In this document: positions 47,549 through 59,549 of the stretch, piece by piece
How positions within the stretch are numbered: position 1 is the stretch's first letter
Layout: each line of letters begins with the position of its first letter
From: Combretum micranthum
Taxonomy: Eukaryota; Streptophyta; Magnoliopsida; Myrtales; Combretaceae
DNA length: 64,000 nt
Assembly (NCBI GenBank): GCA_024138025.1
Contig: JAMXBD010001393.1
Coordinates: forward strand, 310,001 to 374,000
Direction: 5' to 3'
Notes under the pieces: model-generated
The model's input: only the letters and a program-made list of their open reading frames with translations
Told to the model about the DNA's origin: nothing
Databases searched by the model: none
Translations under genes and position numbers: made by a program

Positions 47549-50500
47549 TTATAACTCCATGCTACTTTTTTTTAAGCTTTCAATTCTCTCTGTTCCAATC
47601 AGATCAAATGTGCTAAATGGCCTTTTTTTCTTAGATAGGGGCAATGATATTTGTTCCAAAATCGTAATTGCCTCCTTATCTAATTGACAATTTTCATGTT
47701 TTACGACCTTTAACGTTGTGACACAAACAAGAGATTTTGGTAATTGGGTGATTGCCGTGAACGAAATGTCCAACTCAATTAGCGAATCCAAATATCCAAT
47801 TGATTCCGGGAGCCATTTCAACTTAGGACACCATAAGCACATATATTTTAGATTAAGAAGTTCTCCAATTGAGTCTGGTAACTCTGATAAATTCACAAAT
47901 TTCAACTTCAGCACCAATAGCGAATGTAGATTGCCAATAGAATCAGGCAGTATTTGAAGTCCCCCCTCCTCAAGGTGATATGGAATATATTCATCAGGTA
48001 GCCTATCTTTGTAGATGAGTGGATTTGTGATTTCCAAGTAAGTAAGATGCTTCAACTCAACAATGGATAGGTCTATCTCTCTCAACGATGCACAATTTCT
48101 AAAAATTAATCTCTCTAATTTTTGAAATGCAAAGAAGTCGGGTGACTTTGTTAAGAAACGACAATATGTACACTTAAGTACTTTCAACTTATTTGCTACC
48201 TGCAAATTAGGTAAAACTCATGAAACAACTATTATGTGAGGCAAATAAATCAAAATCATATTGAAGAAAATGACAGTATACCTTTATTTCGTCCCATCCA
48301 CCCCAATCATCAGTTATTAAATTCTCTGAAAGTGTAAGGATAGCTAAATTTTCCAAACATAGGTTAGATGCTTGAAATTCAGGTGGACAGTTCTCCCATG
48401 AAAGCCATCTTAATTCTGAGAAAACTTCCTTGAAATCCTCATTAGCAAAATTTCCACCATTTAATTTGAGGAACTTGAGGTTTGTTAACCCTGCAAAGTG
48501 TTCATAATTGAATTTGCAATTGGTATCAACTTTCCCAAGTTTGATTGCTACCACGATTTCAGTGCCCTAGGGATTAAATTAACATGTGTGAGATAACAAT
48601 TTACTAAATACCAGCTTGAAGTCAATTAATAGTTACCTTTTTCCGATGTACTACATTGAGAGCGACTTCTGGTGACCATATCCTGCTATGTTTTCCAGGA
48701 ATATCAGTTTTCTCATCAACAAGATTCCTTCCAAGGTCTCTAAGTACATCATGCATCCATAACCTATTTCCATCAACAATCTCTATCAAAGACATATTTT
48801 TAAGGACCATTATTCCACTTTTTGGGTAAAGTTGTCGAGCTTCCAAAAAATAAATAACATCTTCAATTTCTTTGTTAATGAAAAGGCACGCAATATCAAG
48901 AAAAATTTCTTTCTCTTGGTCATCCAATTGCTCATAACTTATCATTAACTTTTCTCGGACATCCTTATAAACCACTTTCTTAAGCTTCTCAAGTATACCT
49001 TCCCATGTATCTTTACCATTGCATCTAAATAAGGGAGCTATGGTATTAATAGCTAGAGGAAGTCCACCCGTTGTATCTATTACTTCTCTTGAGATCTGCT
49101 TATAATCATTTGGAGGTAAGTTGCTTTTGAAGACCAATTGACTAAAGAGCTTTAGGGCATCATCATATTTCATTTCTTGCATCTTGTATCGGTGAAAACC
49201 TTCATGTTCAGGCATTATTCCAACATCTCTAGTGGTTATAATTATCCTACTTCCCATACCAAACCATGAGGGCTCGCTAGCTAATTTCATTAGCTGGTAA
49301 TTCTTGTCTAAGTCATCTAGGACAATAAGCACTTTCTTGTGCTGTAACTTATCTCTGATTAGGTTGGCCCTATCATTAACATCATGAAGAAATGATAATG
49401 ATTTCACATGGAGAAGCTGCTTCATTAAGTCCTCTTGCAGGTTCAAAATACCAGCATTTGTACGGGACTTCTCGCGAATGTCTAAAAGACAAGCAGCTCC
49501 CTTTCCGCATCCTTTAAAGTGAGAAGAAATTTTAGTGAAAACTAGTTTCGCAAGAGTTGTCTTTCCCATGCCACCAATGCCATGAATGGCAACAAATCGA
49601 ACATCATGCGCATCTAGATCTAGAAACTTTATAATGTCTTCCATTGGTTTGTCCATTCCAACATAGTCACTGGACACTTCATGTGATTCACTTGTCGTCC
49701 ATAACTTACAGCAAACTTCTTCCACTATGAGTTTAGTAACCTCAGTTAGCCTAAACAAAAAAACAAAATTACAAGCATATGAACACATGTGTTGCTGGAG
49801 AGAGAGAACTAGTTTTCTATGTTTAATTTTTTTGCCTATAGGAAGGAGCAGCGTATTAGTTATATATGACTTCTGCAATATTTAATTTTACTTAAACAAA
49901 ACAAGTAATTATTGTATATTTAATAGCATATATGGGATGCTTTGGTGTTTTATCTCTTTTAAATAACTTTTATTTGTAATATGAAATACAAATCCTTGGT
50001 CGGTAACTGCTAATTTATTTTGTAAGGGTTATAATTCGTATGTTTGAATTTTTTTTTTAAAAGAACCTTCCTAGGGCCTAGATCAATTACTTCGTAAAAC
50101 AAACGAGAACTTTACCCGTGATTACGAATATCCAATCCCTTGATTGTGGCGGCCATCTGAAGCGCATGCTCCCAAGGCTTTACCATATGTTCACTGAGCT
50201 CGTCCTTGTGTTTTTTCAGAGCATCAGTGTATAATTCCGATTTAAGCTTGAGATCTGTACTTACATCCACATCATAAAAGACGGGCAAAATCTTTTTGTT
50301 ATCGCCATCCATCCATCGATAACTCTCGCAGCTCTGCATCATTAATGCTAATTCGCGGAGGCACCACTTGCTGGATGCATAGTCCTTGGAGAAAATGGGG
50401 ATGTAGATCTTGGAATTGAAGATGGCATTTTCCAGTTCTACATCAATGACTTCCCCTGGCCTGATGCTTTCATCATCATAGAAGACCCGGACTCCAGCAC

Positions 50501-50705
50501 GAACCAACGCATCGTAGATAACATTAGCCACTGTATGACGGCTGTCCGGTCCTCGGAAGTTGAGGAACACCTCGTACTCCCTGCTGCTGGAGGATGTATT
50601 ACTGCTACGACTGGTTGTTGGTCCTGACGCACTCGAAGTTGCTACGTCATCTGCCATCATTTTTGTTTGCTTTTCGCTTAGAACAAATTGAAGGAAGGCC
50701 TTCAC
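47549..50705 (-). CDS. TIR-NB-ARC-LRR immune receptor (TNL), four exons
   Basis: Exons 50705-50116, 49750-48637, 48566-48282 and 48199-47549 have GT-AG junctions and consistent phases (590+1114+285+651 nt), giving 879 aa. The first Met may be residue 1, 16 or 17. TIR, residues about 44-190: FRGPD, a BB-loop region FYDDESIRPGE, and SSKWCLREL with the catalytic-type Glu about 118. NB-ARC from about 225: P-loop GIGGMGKTT (about 254-262), RNBS-A FKGCGKGAACLLDIREKS, kinase-2 LIVLDDLD, GSRIIITTRD, GLPLAINTIAP, LDIACLF, WMHDVLRDLGRNL. Then about 300 residues of LRR. Such receptors sense pathogen effectors in the cytoplasm or nucleus and their TIR acts as an NADase. The LRR is short for the L6 group (usually over 1,000 aa in total). 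Nothing is visibly broken. Confidence 0.9.
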
Positions 50706-51190
50706 TGCTCAGAAAATTTTGCACTAGAGTTTCATGTTGGAGAAGGAAAGGAAAGACTTACGAAAAAAAAGACGATGGTGTTGACTGTTTTGAGCGTGTG
50801 GAGAACTGGCGGGTAAAAAAACCAAAAGATATTAGAGTTCACATTGGCTCGGTCAAGATGAGCTTGTGGAATTGATCCAAGCCAGAGCAAAAGACAAAAT
50901 TAAATTGCTTTGCAATTCCGTGAATATTTTTCTCATTATTATCTGCATTACTCTACAAACATATATGTTAAATTCTTTTGTTATACTATGTATCATTGTG
51001 ATGGTAATGTGGATTCCCATAAAATAATGTAGGATTCATAGTATTATTAATTTTTTTTAAACATCATCGGTTCGATCTGGTTTGAATCTACCATGAATCG
51101 TTATCCTATAACTGGATCGATCTGCAAATTAAATCATTTGAAGAAAGAATCAAGTTTTTGGTTAGGTTCAATTTGGTGTAATTCAATCAG
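50706..51190. other. TNL upstream region
   Basis: Presumed promoter and 5' leader of the minus-strand receptor gene. No TATA box, W-box cluster or other element could be assigned with confidence. An ACATCATCGGTTCGATCTGG-type repeat patch lies at 51060-51120. Confidence 0.35.
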
Positions 51191-51639
51191 CTGTTTTTTC
51201 CAGGTCTTAATAATTGCTGAATTGCTGTGAATGAAATGTCCAATTGGCTCGTCGTGGATGTAAATTGTTTTACAAACATTTGGTTTTGCATCTTCCACTT
51301 CATATTTATTAAACTCATTATTCATCTTATCAAGGAAACATTATGGAAAGCAGCTTTTGCATCTTTCACTTTGGTCTTGGTCTATACGGAGTATTTTAAA
51401 TCTTATATTGATGACTTTTGTCATGGTGACTGTTCCTTTCTTCATATTTATTTCATGAGCGTTTGCGATGAAGGAAACGTCAAGGTATGTGCGATATTAG
51501 TGGACTACTTTTATGTTTTTTTAATTGTTTCTTTTGATCCGAAGAATCATCTCTTTTGTAATTTACCCCATTTGTCAAATTTTTAGACTTTCAGTTCTGT
51601 GGCTACTATTATATTAACGAAGGCGCGTCTTACACACTT

Positions 51640-51965
51640 AAATATTATAATTATATTAGGTGAATGTCAATGCCTGAACTTTCACAAAAACTCTCTAAAT
51701 TTTTGAAACGTTGTCCATAGTTGAACTTTTGTGTCTATTTATACTACTTACTGAATATAATCTACTCTATTTGCTAGCTTAGAAGAGACATATAATTGAG
51801 AATTTACTATTTCTCTTAACACTGCTAGCACTGATAAGCTACTTCTTCCATGTTAGGAAAAGTTTGATTAGATATTGAATAGACTACTTCAATGTTCAAG
51901 TTTTAAATTGAATTTTTATGTAAAATTTAGATATCAAATTTGGCATTTTCTCAATTGTGTTTAGT
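51640..51965. mobile_element. MITE family M1, copy 1
   Basis: Ends GGTGAATGTCAATGCCTGAACTTT and AAAATTTAGATATCAAATTTGGCATT are imperfect inverted repeats. It shares TTCTAATATAGAAGA-like, AATCTACTC-TTTGCT and TGAATTTTTATGTAAAATTTA phrases with 56.69-57.06 and 57.19-57.56 kb. No coding capacity. The duplication was not resolved. Confidence 0.5.
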
Positions 51966-51969
51966 AGTT

Positions 51970-53120
51970 ATGATTCCTCCCGCTTGACTTGAAACAATTT
52001 CAGTAAAATTCTATTAATTTATTTAAAAGGTTCATGTTATCTTATTGGAGTGTTTACTATTTTCAAAAACTTTACAAACTAATTTTTATTTTTCCTTTGC
52101 TTGTTAAAACCTGATGTCAAAATTTTACTTTAACGTCTTTTTTTTGTGTGTTTTCACTCTTTTAGGAATCTATAGATGCAGGGTTCTTGCTGATAACGAT
52201 TAGCACGCATCATGTGGAGCTCATGCCTGGCACATGACTTTGGAGTGTTGCTACTGACATGACACTTGATGACGAGATGGCTTGGAGAGAATGACAAGAG
52301 AGGAGGAACAGATAGTCTCAATGTCTCAAATGCACAAGTAATAGGTAAGGGAGATTGAGTAAACCTCGTGCATTAACCTTACAGTTCTTGAGCAGTTGAT
52401 GTAGAAATCGCGTGAGTTGTCTTGTTTGATCTTTTTGAACATAGCCTCTCTATAAATTATTATTTGTCTTCTCTTTCCAAAAGTTGGAAATGAGAAGGAG
52501 TAACTGAATATTTATAAGCACTTGGTATAGATGACGACCGTCAGATCACTTTAGTGATTGATGGATATGATGGAGTAAGCTCAATTCATGGTTATCTTGA
52601 ATGAACTCCTCATGAGCCAAATCCAGTAGTCATCTTCTATGTGCATAAGCCTACCTGAGAAAGGTTGGATGCAATGGACCGATCCAACGATCCTTGTTTT
52701 AAGCCTACTAAGCTAAATCTCCCCAAACCATCTCAATGATTGAACTGGACTCGTCAGGCCTCATCACCTAGCCCATGAATCAAGCCCAAATAAATCATAT
52801 ATATTTATATTTTTAAAGCCCCATTATAGGATCAATCTTATATTAGTCCTTTCAACATCTTTGGTGAGAGTGTGAATCGAGGTGTTGGTGGTTAGGGTGA
52901 TCGCAACATTGGCCACAGGAGATAAGATTATGTGGTGAGAATGAAAACAACACATGGGAAGCCTACTACAACAAACATAGTGCATACATTCATGACTATG
53001 CAAACCACTTTGCTAATAAATCGAATCAATTGCATTATAACCAATTTTTCCGATGAAAGGTGAGTGCGAAGTCGGTGATGAGGGGCGTAGGGAAAATGTT
53101 AAATTGGCTGAAGTGTGTGA
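51970..53120. other. intergenic DNA, nothing recognised
   Basis: Mixed composition. Short ORFs only, and no recognisable protein or RNA feature. 52,160-52,330 is less AT-rich but unrecognised. Confidence 0.4.
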
Positions 53121-53124
53121 TCAA

Positions 53125-53430
53125 TACTTTCCAATAAAAAAAAACCAATTTTTCCGATGGAAATATTTAACGGATAAGATATGAATTAGATACAAGTAAA
53201 ACAATGACAATATACCAGTAAGACAAAAGATTACATGAATAAAAAATACAAACACGTAAAGAAAGCGAAGCGATCTAATTGGAATTTGATGAGCCAGGAA
53301 ATAAAAATTCAAACAGTTCATACAAGAATGAAAATACAAATAAAATATATTATAGAACAACAAAATATAGAAGGTATGATGCCGAAAGTTGTAAACCTCT
53401 AACAAATTAAAATGTAAACTACACCAAAAA
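53125..53430 (-). repeat. paralogue of the TNL-relic downstream region (empty LTR site)
   Basis: On the minus strand, GTTTACAACTTTCGGCATCATACC...TTCTATAATATATTTTATTTGTATTTTCATTC matches 9,230-9,290. Further on, CATTGTTTTACTTGTATCTAATTCATATCTTATCCG matches 15,075-15,110. The two parts are contiguous here, whereas 5.7 kb separates them at the other locus. The 94-codon ORF is a by-product of this noncoding similarity. Confidence 0.7.
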
Positions 53431-53439
53431 AGATCTAAA

Positions 53440-54715
53440 GCATCAACACTATTTGTTGCATCAAGCCTTAATTTTGTTGCTTAAAGGCTTAATCAATGAA
53501 ATTTCACCCTTTCTCTAAGTGCCTTGCTTAAAATTAAAGGCAACCTTTATATTGCTTAATACAACAAGAAATGAGTGTTGCTTAATTAAATTTAAAAATG
53601 TAAATTTTATTCAAATGCAACAATTTTATTATTATTTTTTTAACTAGCAATGATATTCTAATATTAAAGTAACACTTTAGTTAAAAGAATTGCAACATTA
53701 TCATAAATAAGCAACAACTAATTGCAACACTTAGAAGATCAAATGAAATAATTTTATAAAGGTAATTATCTTATGCAATAAATTTTTATCATATTTACAA
53801 GAAAAATATTTAATCATTTAAATTTAGCATATAAATGGCATTCAATTATGCTAGATTTATTTTTTCTTTTGTATTGTTTCAACTTATAGCTTTTAATAAG
53901 TTATGGAAGAACTATTAAGTATTGAATGGAAGCATAATAATTGAACTAATATAATTGACTAATAAATACATACAAAATGTGGGAAAAAAAAAACTACAAA
54001 ACTCATGATAGTTCAAACTTGATAAAATCCAAATCTACATTGCATTAAAGCACTAATAATCATCATCTTCAAAATTCCTAGTAAGAAACTTGACTTTTTA
54101 AACCTCTTTGCTCATGCATATAAATGAACATTATAGTTATCAATAATATGAAAAATATAAGTAAAATCCAACGTTAGTTGTCATGTATCCAATTAATTAG
54201 TTACCTAATTAGTTTGGAATATGTTTAAGTACTTTTCACTTGATTAATTATGTTTTTTATCAACATAATAGTTTTAATTAATCATCTACAACTTTATAAA
54301 TAATCACAAGATAACTTAGCAAATAACTCAATTATTTGCTCATTTAGAAACCATGACATCCTTAACTAATGAGTCTTCTTTAAAGATAGCGATTAGGGGC
54401 TATGAGAACATTATGGGAGAAATTGAGGAAGGTATGAAAGTTTCATCATTTCAATAAACTCATCAAAGAGGAATATACAATAGAGAAATCAATCATATGG
54501 TGATGTAATATTCATATCATTATATTTTATTATATCCTTTATAAATTTCTTCCGACTATCTTCAAAAAATTGGTTAATATATAATTACGCTCTTTCAATA
54601 AATGGAAGTAGCTTGCCATCTCATCCAATTCAAGTAACTTATTTTTCAATGTATAAACTACTACTAAGGCATATAATTATTCATTTATTTATATTGTTTT
54701 TGTTTATGTTTTCCC
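53440..54715. other. AT-rich DNA with TTGCAAC/TTGTTGC phrases
   Basis: GTTGC and GCAAC words recur in both orientations between 53,450 and 53,740, suggesting an old inverted-repeat element. No clear ends, gene or duplication were found. Confidence 0.3.
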
Positions 54716-55029
54716 TTTATTGTAATGACATTGCTTGACATAAGCATTTCTTTATATAACTGTTATGCCCTTGAGGGTGCTTTAAACATGACAGCTCGTT
54801 ATATACGGTACGGAACCCAATAAGTGATGCTGATACATGTTGAGCCGGGTTTAAGTGTTGTGGGACCCAAGTCTTGATTTGCAATGTAAAATAAATGATA
54901 TGAATGGTGTTATTGTAAACCTCTGAATTTTTTATAATTCTTTGATAAATGAATTTAATTCTATTAGTTATTATGAAAGAGAAAAAAAAAAAGTGAATGC
55001 CTAATAAATATAGTTTGAAAAAATAAAAA

Positions 55030-55112
55030 TAAAATACACTCATAAGATTTGAGTCCATGACCTTATGGATATAAACCTAAATATCTAACTACTAAACCGC
55101 ATTTACTTTTAT
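55030..55112 (-). repeat. tRNA-like SINE head
   Basis: The minus strand reads TGCGGTTTAGTAGTTAGATATTTAGG (A-box-like), then after about 14 bp GGTCATGGACTCAAATCTTATG (B-box-like). The layout fits a tRNA-derived RNA polymerase III promoter. A run of T on the minus strand follows about 75 bp further. The SINE 3' body and duplication were not defined. Confidence 0.45.
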
Positions 55113-55133
55113 ATTATTATTTGCTCTTTATAA

Positions 55134-55157
55134 TATATATATATATATATATATATA
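55134..55157. repeat. (TA)n microsatellite
   Basis: About twelve TA repeats. Confidence 0.9.
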
Positions 55158-55484
55158 ATATTCTTTTTCTTTTCTTTTAAAAAAATTAAAATTATTTAAC
55201 TTTTCTAAGTTTGGGAGGCTAGGACCCCTTCCGCCCCCTCTAAATCGGTCCAAATTGCCACTAGAGAAAATAATGCCAGGAAGGCATCTCCAATTATAGT
55301 TGACCTCTATTATGTTGTTTTCCTATAATCCGAAGCGTCGTCTCTTTCTTCCGTGATGTGCGCTTTTTCCTTTTTAATTTGTCATTATTTTTTTTATTAT
55401 TACTACATATCCAATTATACTGTTTTTAAAATATTACGAATAATACCACTACGCTATGGTAAGTATTTTTCTGGTGATTATAAT

Positions 55485-56098
55485 TAGAGCTGGAAATAGT
55501 GGGTTAACAGGCCGGTCTGGTCCGGCCCGTGGGATAAACAGGTCGAGCCAAACCGGCTCGCTTTTAAACGGGCCAAATTTTCTAGGCTTAGGCCGGCTTG
55601 CATTGGCCCACGGGCCAAAATTAACTTTTTTTTTTATTTTTTTAATGTTAGTTTATATGAAAATTAGAATATTTATATATTTTAAGGTTTAACATATATT
55701 AACAACTAATTTTATTGCTTATTTGATTACTTATATATAAAAATAAGTTTTTAAAATGATTTATTAAATATCATATTATTTTAAAATCAATAAATATATA
55801 GTTTAAAAAATATTATAATACTTGTGGTTCATATATCAATCTTTTTTTTTCCATAACATATATAAATAATCAATAAATGTTATAGTATTCTTGTTTTTAA
55901 ACTTCTCCTCTTGTTGTTATTGTTTTCTTCTTTTTTTTTTTTTTTGCGCGGGCCAACCCAGCCTGCTTTAACCCGTGGGTTAAATTGGTTGGGCCAATTC
56001 GGCCCGCTTTTAAACGGGCAAAAAAATTTTGACCGCAACCTGCTTTTTTAAGTGGGTTAGCGACCTGGTCCAGATCACGACCCATATTTTCAGCTCTA
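55485..56098. mobile_element. hAT-type non-autonomous element, 614 bp
   Basis: Termini TAGAGCTGGAAATA and (rc) TAGAGCTGAAAATA. The 8-bp duplication ATTATAAT is perfect (55477-55484, 56099-56106). Inside each end are GGCC/GGGCC-rich segments that pair with each other (GGCCCGTGGGATAAACAGG near the left; AACCCGTGGGTTAAATTGG near the right). The middle is AT-rich. The same family as 39169-39819, in the same orientation. The short ORFs at 55456 and 55897 are chance frames over the GC-rich ends. Confidence 0.88.
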
Positions 56099-56689
56099 AT
56101 TATAATAGGAGAGGGGTTTTCGAATGGAGACTTTCACTTGATCAGTCAAACCTGATGAAACTAGGCCACAGGGCCATTTGCTAAGCTTTAACAAGTTAAA
56201 ACTCATTTCTATGATCCAGTCCTTTTACTTGATTTGTCAATTTTTTAAGTTTATGAGTTGAATAATGATCGAGAAGCTTAAGTAACCTGAAACGTAGCCG
56301 TTTTGTAAATTCCTATCTGAAAGCAAGCGTTGTTACTATTTCCAAAACAGAATTAGCAACGGCATGCAAACATATCACTGGGTAAAATAATTTTCAAGAC
56401 TAGTTTTAATTTGACAAATTGCTTCTCCGGTGAAATTTCCAGTGCTTGGTAAAACTAACAGGAGCCCTGGAAAGATTTTTTTTCATAATTATTATTTGGC
56501 TATGTTCATAGCCATTATATAACACCATGTCATCAACGCTAAGACATTTCTTTTATATGTGTGTGTGATATATATATATAACATCGGTTGAATGAGAGGA
56601 ATCAAATATGATTTATCGATAATCCTTTTTTCCTTACTACTTATTCTCCTTTAGAAATTTGGGATTCTTAAACCCAAGTTGATGAGGCC

Positions 56690-57060
56690 AAATAAAAGAA
56701 GATGCCAAATTTGATACTTGAACTTAAAACAAAATTCAATTTGGTATCTAAACTTTGAAAATGTCAATTTCATATTTAATCAAAGTTTTGTAGCTATTTT
56801 TACTACTGCAGTAATACTATTTACTCTATTTTCTAATATAGAAGAAGTAATCTATTAGTGCTAAATGGAGTTAGGAGTATTAGTAAAAATTTAATGATAT
56901 GTTGCATCTGTATACAGAGTAAACTTTGTTAAGAAAATAGTAAAAATAATCATAAAAAGCTTGCTAAAATTAAATTAACAATTTTAAAGTTTTTGTGCTA
57001 AATTAAATTTTCGTGTAAAGTTCAATACCCAATTTGACATTTACCTCCAAAATAATATAT
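56690..57060. mobile_element. MITE family M1, copy 2
   Basis: Ends GATGCCAAATTTGATACTTGAACTT and (rc) GGAGGTAAATGTCAAATTGGGTATTGAACTTT form long imperfect inverted repeats. Interior phrases such as AGAAGAAGTAATCTATTAGTG and AAAAAGCTTG are shared with copy 3. Confidence 0.6.
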
Positions 57061-57191
57061 TTTTCTGATTACAAGGGAGGTTAGCTAAGAATATTTGCAT
57101 AATGCTAGAAAAATAATCACCTTTGAGGAATGTACCCTTGTGCTTATCTAACTGACCATTTTCATTGTCTATATTATTATTATGAATAAAA

Positions 57192-57560
57192 AATTAGGCT
57201 AATATTAAATTTGATACTTAAACTTAAAAAAAAAATAATTTTATCTAAATTTTAAAGTGGTCAATTTAATACTAATCAAACTTTTTAACTATTATTTTTA
57301 ACTTACCAACATCATTTGCTTTGTTGCTAGACATGAAAGAGGTGGCCTATTAGTGGAATATGGTGTTAGGAGAAGTAATGAAAATTTAATTATAAAGTAA
57401 TTCTTTCACATCAGCAAACAAAACAAACAATTTCAAGGAGGTAGTTAAAACAAACACAAAAAGCTTGATTGAATATTAAATAATCGACTATTTCAAAATT
57501 TGGATATCAAATTAAATTTTTATAAAAATTTTGGATTCCAAATTTGACATTTACCTAGAA
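57192..57560. mobile_element. MITE family M1, copy 3
   Basis: Ends GGCTAATATTAAATTTGATACTTAAACTT and (rc) CTAGGTAAATGTCAAATTTGGAATCC. Same orientation and interior as copy 2 (AAAGAGGTGGCCTATTAGTGGA, CAAAAAGCTTGATTGAA). Only about 130 bp separates it from copy 2. Confidence 0.6.
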
Positions 57561-57644
57561 AAAAGAAAGCTATTTTGGAGCTTTTACAACTGCATGGTCT
57601 ATGTTTTTCATTTTGTTAAATTTTTATTTTTAATATATTTATGA

Positions 57645-57715
57645 GAAGAAGTGCCTAATGGTAGGGTATTTTAATCAATATTATTGTATTCGAGTCTAGG
57701 GTTTGATGCGGCCAC
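57645..57715 (+). repeat. weak tRNA-like (SINE head) sequence
   Basis: GTGCCTAATGGTAGGGTATT followed about 25 bp later by GTATTCGAGTCTAGG resembles A and B boxes. No further SINE structure was recognised. Confidence 0.25.
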
Positions 57716-57719
57716 GTTC

Positions 57720-58725
57720 AAAGGCCAATAGTCAATTGCTGTAATCAGATTGCATCGTGCGGATCAACCCGGGTTTAAAAAGAGGGATTTTAATGTATCA
57801 TCAGCGGAGTCACAGAGTCCACCAACTTGACATTGAAATGCATATTAAATTATATCGCTGTCTCATCGATGAAGCGATGGGATCAAAAGTATTTCTAGTA
57901 ATGGAACTTAAATGTGCCCACAACAGGTGAACAATCACTCTACTCATGACCTCCTCTGTGGTAGGTAGGTTTTGAAACGCCTATCGGGGACACCGGCCAA
58001 AGTTGGTCATCGACCTAGACGCATGGACCAACTGATGTGGTCGAGTCTAAATTTAAAAGAAAAGGAGAAAAGCACATTTTTATTTTTAACATTTAATTGG
58101 CTTTTTATTTAAGTCCTCGACATTTATTTTTTTTTCAATTGAGTCTTTTAACTTACAATAAATCTTACAAAATTGGACAATTTCAACATTGTTAACTTTT
58201 CGTTAGTGTTTGACACATGGTTGGATGGGTAAGATATAAAAAGATAGAAATGCAAAAATAACTTATCTATTGTGCCATGAATGAGCCACTATCTTGGAGG
58301 CAAATTCCAGAACAACGGAAGTGTAAATCGACAATGTCATCTACTCCCCAAAGTTAACACAGTTAGCTTCTAATATATGCACTCGCAACAGAAGCTTGGA
58401 ACAAAGAGATATACACCCAAAAGAAAAAAAAATTGCAGATAAATGAATAGGATTTTCATAAATTGGAATTCTAAAAAAAGTCTGATTTTGATTTTTTACT
58501 ATTTCAAAAATTGCATTCTTAAATTTTTTTAAAAATAAAGAATGTCAATTTCAAAAATAAATTTCAGTTATAGAATTTGAAATTAAAATTTCAGTTGTTT
58601 CCAAAACATTTACTAAACACACTTAAGCCTATAATGAGACACACTCCAATAAGACACAAGATTAAATTGACAAATATCTTACATGAGATAGAACTCATGA
58701 GAGATGAAAGTCAATAAACTTGTCA
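57720..58725. other. intergenic DNA, nothing recognised
   Basis: 57,720-58,020 is richer in GC than its neighbours but has no readable long frame or known motif. The rest is AT-rich. Confidence 0.4.
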
Positions 58726-58730
58726 AGCCA

Positions 58731-59026
58731 TTTTCTCACAGGATGTGATTTGTCCACATAAATATTTTTAGATAAATAATATAAGAAACAAATATTTATT
58801 AAATAAAATAGTAAATATAAAATTAGAAAAAATTAAAATCAACAAACATGATATAAGGGTGCTTAAAAAGCATGTATTTTCTCACAGGATGTGATTTGTC
58901 CACGTAAATATTTTTAGATAAATAATATAAGAAACAAACATTGATTAACTAAAATAGTAAACATATAAAATTAGAAAAATAATTAAAAATCAACCCATAT
59001 GATGTAAGGGTGTTTAAAAAACATGT
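58731..59026. repeat. 146-bp tandem duplication
   Basis: TTTTCTCACAGGATGTGATTTGTCCAC starts at 58731 and again at 58877. The copies run in parallel to the AAGGGTG(C/T)TTAAAAA(G/A)CATGTA end and differ by a few substitutions and small indels. A recent local duplication. Confidence 0.88.
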
Positions 59027-59549
59027 ACTACATCGAATGTTCCTCACCTAATTCTAAAATCTCAAGATGCAACATGTTTCAATATTTTCTAGGGAAGGTA
59101 AGGAAGGGATGTTGGGGTTGATCTTTCGTATTTGCTTTGATTGATTTGAATTAACAAATGGTTGATTGTGTAAAATGTTATTTGATTAGAAAAATGGTGC
59201 ACTGGAGAGATGGAAAATTCAAGAGGCGTTAGAGACTTTGACGCTTAGGAAGACATGAAAATCCTAGATACTTGATTCATCAAGAGTATTGGAAGCCACC
59301 ACTATTGATGTTTCAAGGTCATAGAGCACACTTCAACCCTAGAATAAGGAATTAAACTAACTTTATTTGTTTTTCAAGAAAAGAAATGATGCATTTGATG
59401 TAGCCACAAGGTGCACAAGCAAAGTATACGATTGTAATCTTTGTCATGTACTTGTGCATGGGCAAAGTATACAACCATGCATGTAGTCATGTGTTTATGG
59501 GGAAAACAAGTTCGCACCACAGAGTTACATGGCATGATGCACAAGCTTG

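Noticed and set aside
50594..50875. Plus-strand 93-codon ORF over the TNL start
   Set aside because: It overlaps the TIR exon antisense and has no recognisable family.
53121..53405. 94-codon hydrophobic minus-strand ORF
   Set aside because: Its sequence is a noncoding paralogue of 9.2-9.3 kb plus 15.0-15.1 kb. The apparent protein similarity to the frame at 8985 comes from DNA similarity, not from coding constraint.
57720..58020. Possible organelle-derived insertion because of higher GC
   Set aside because: No recognisable plastid or mitochondrial gene, rRNA or tRNA sequence could be read in it.
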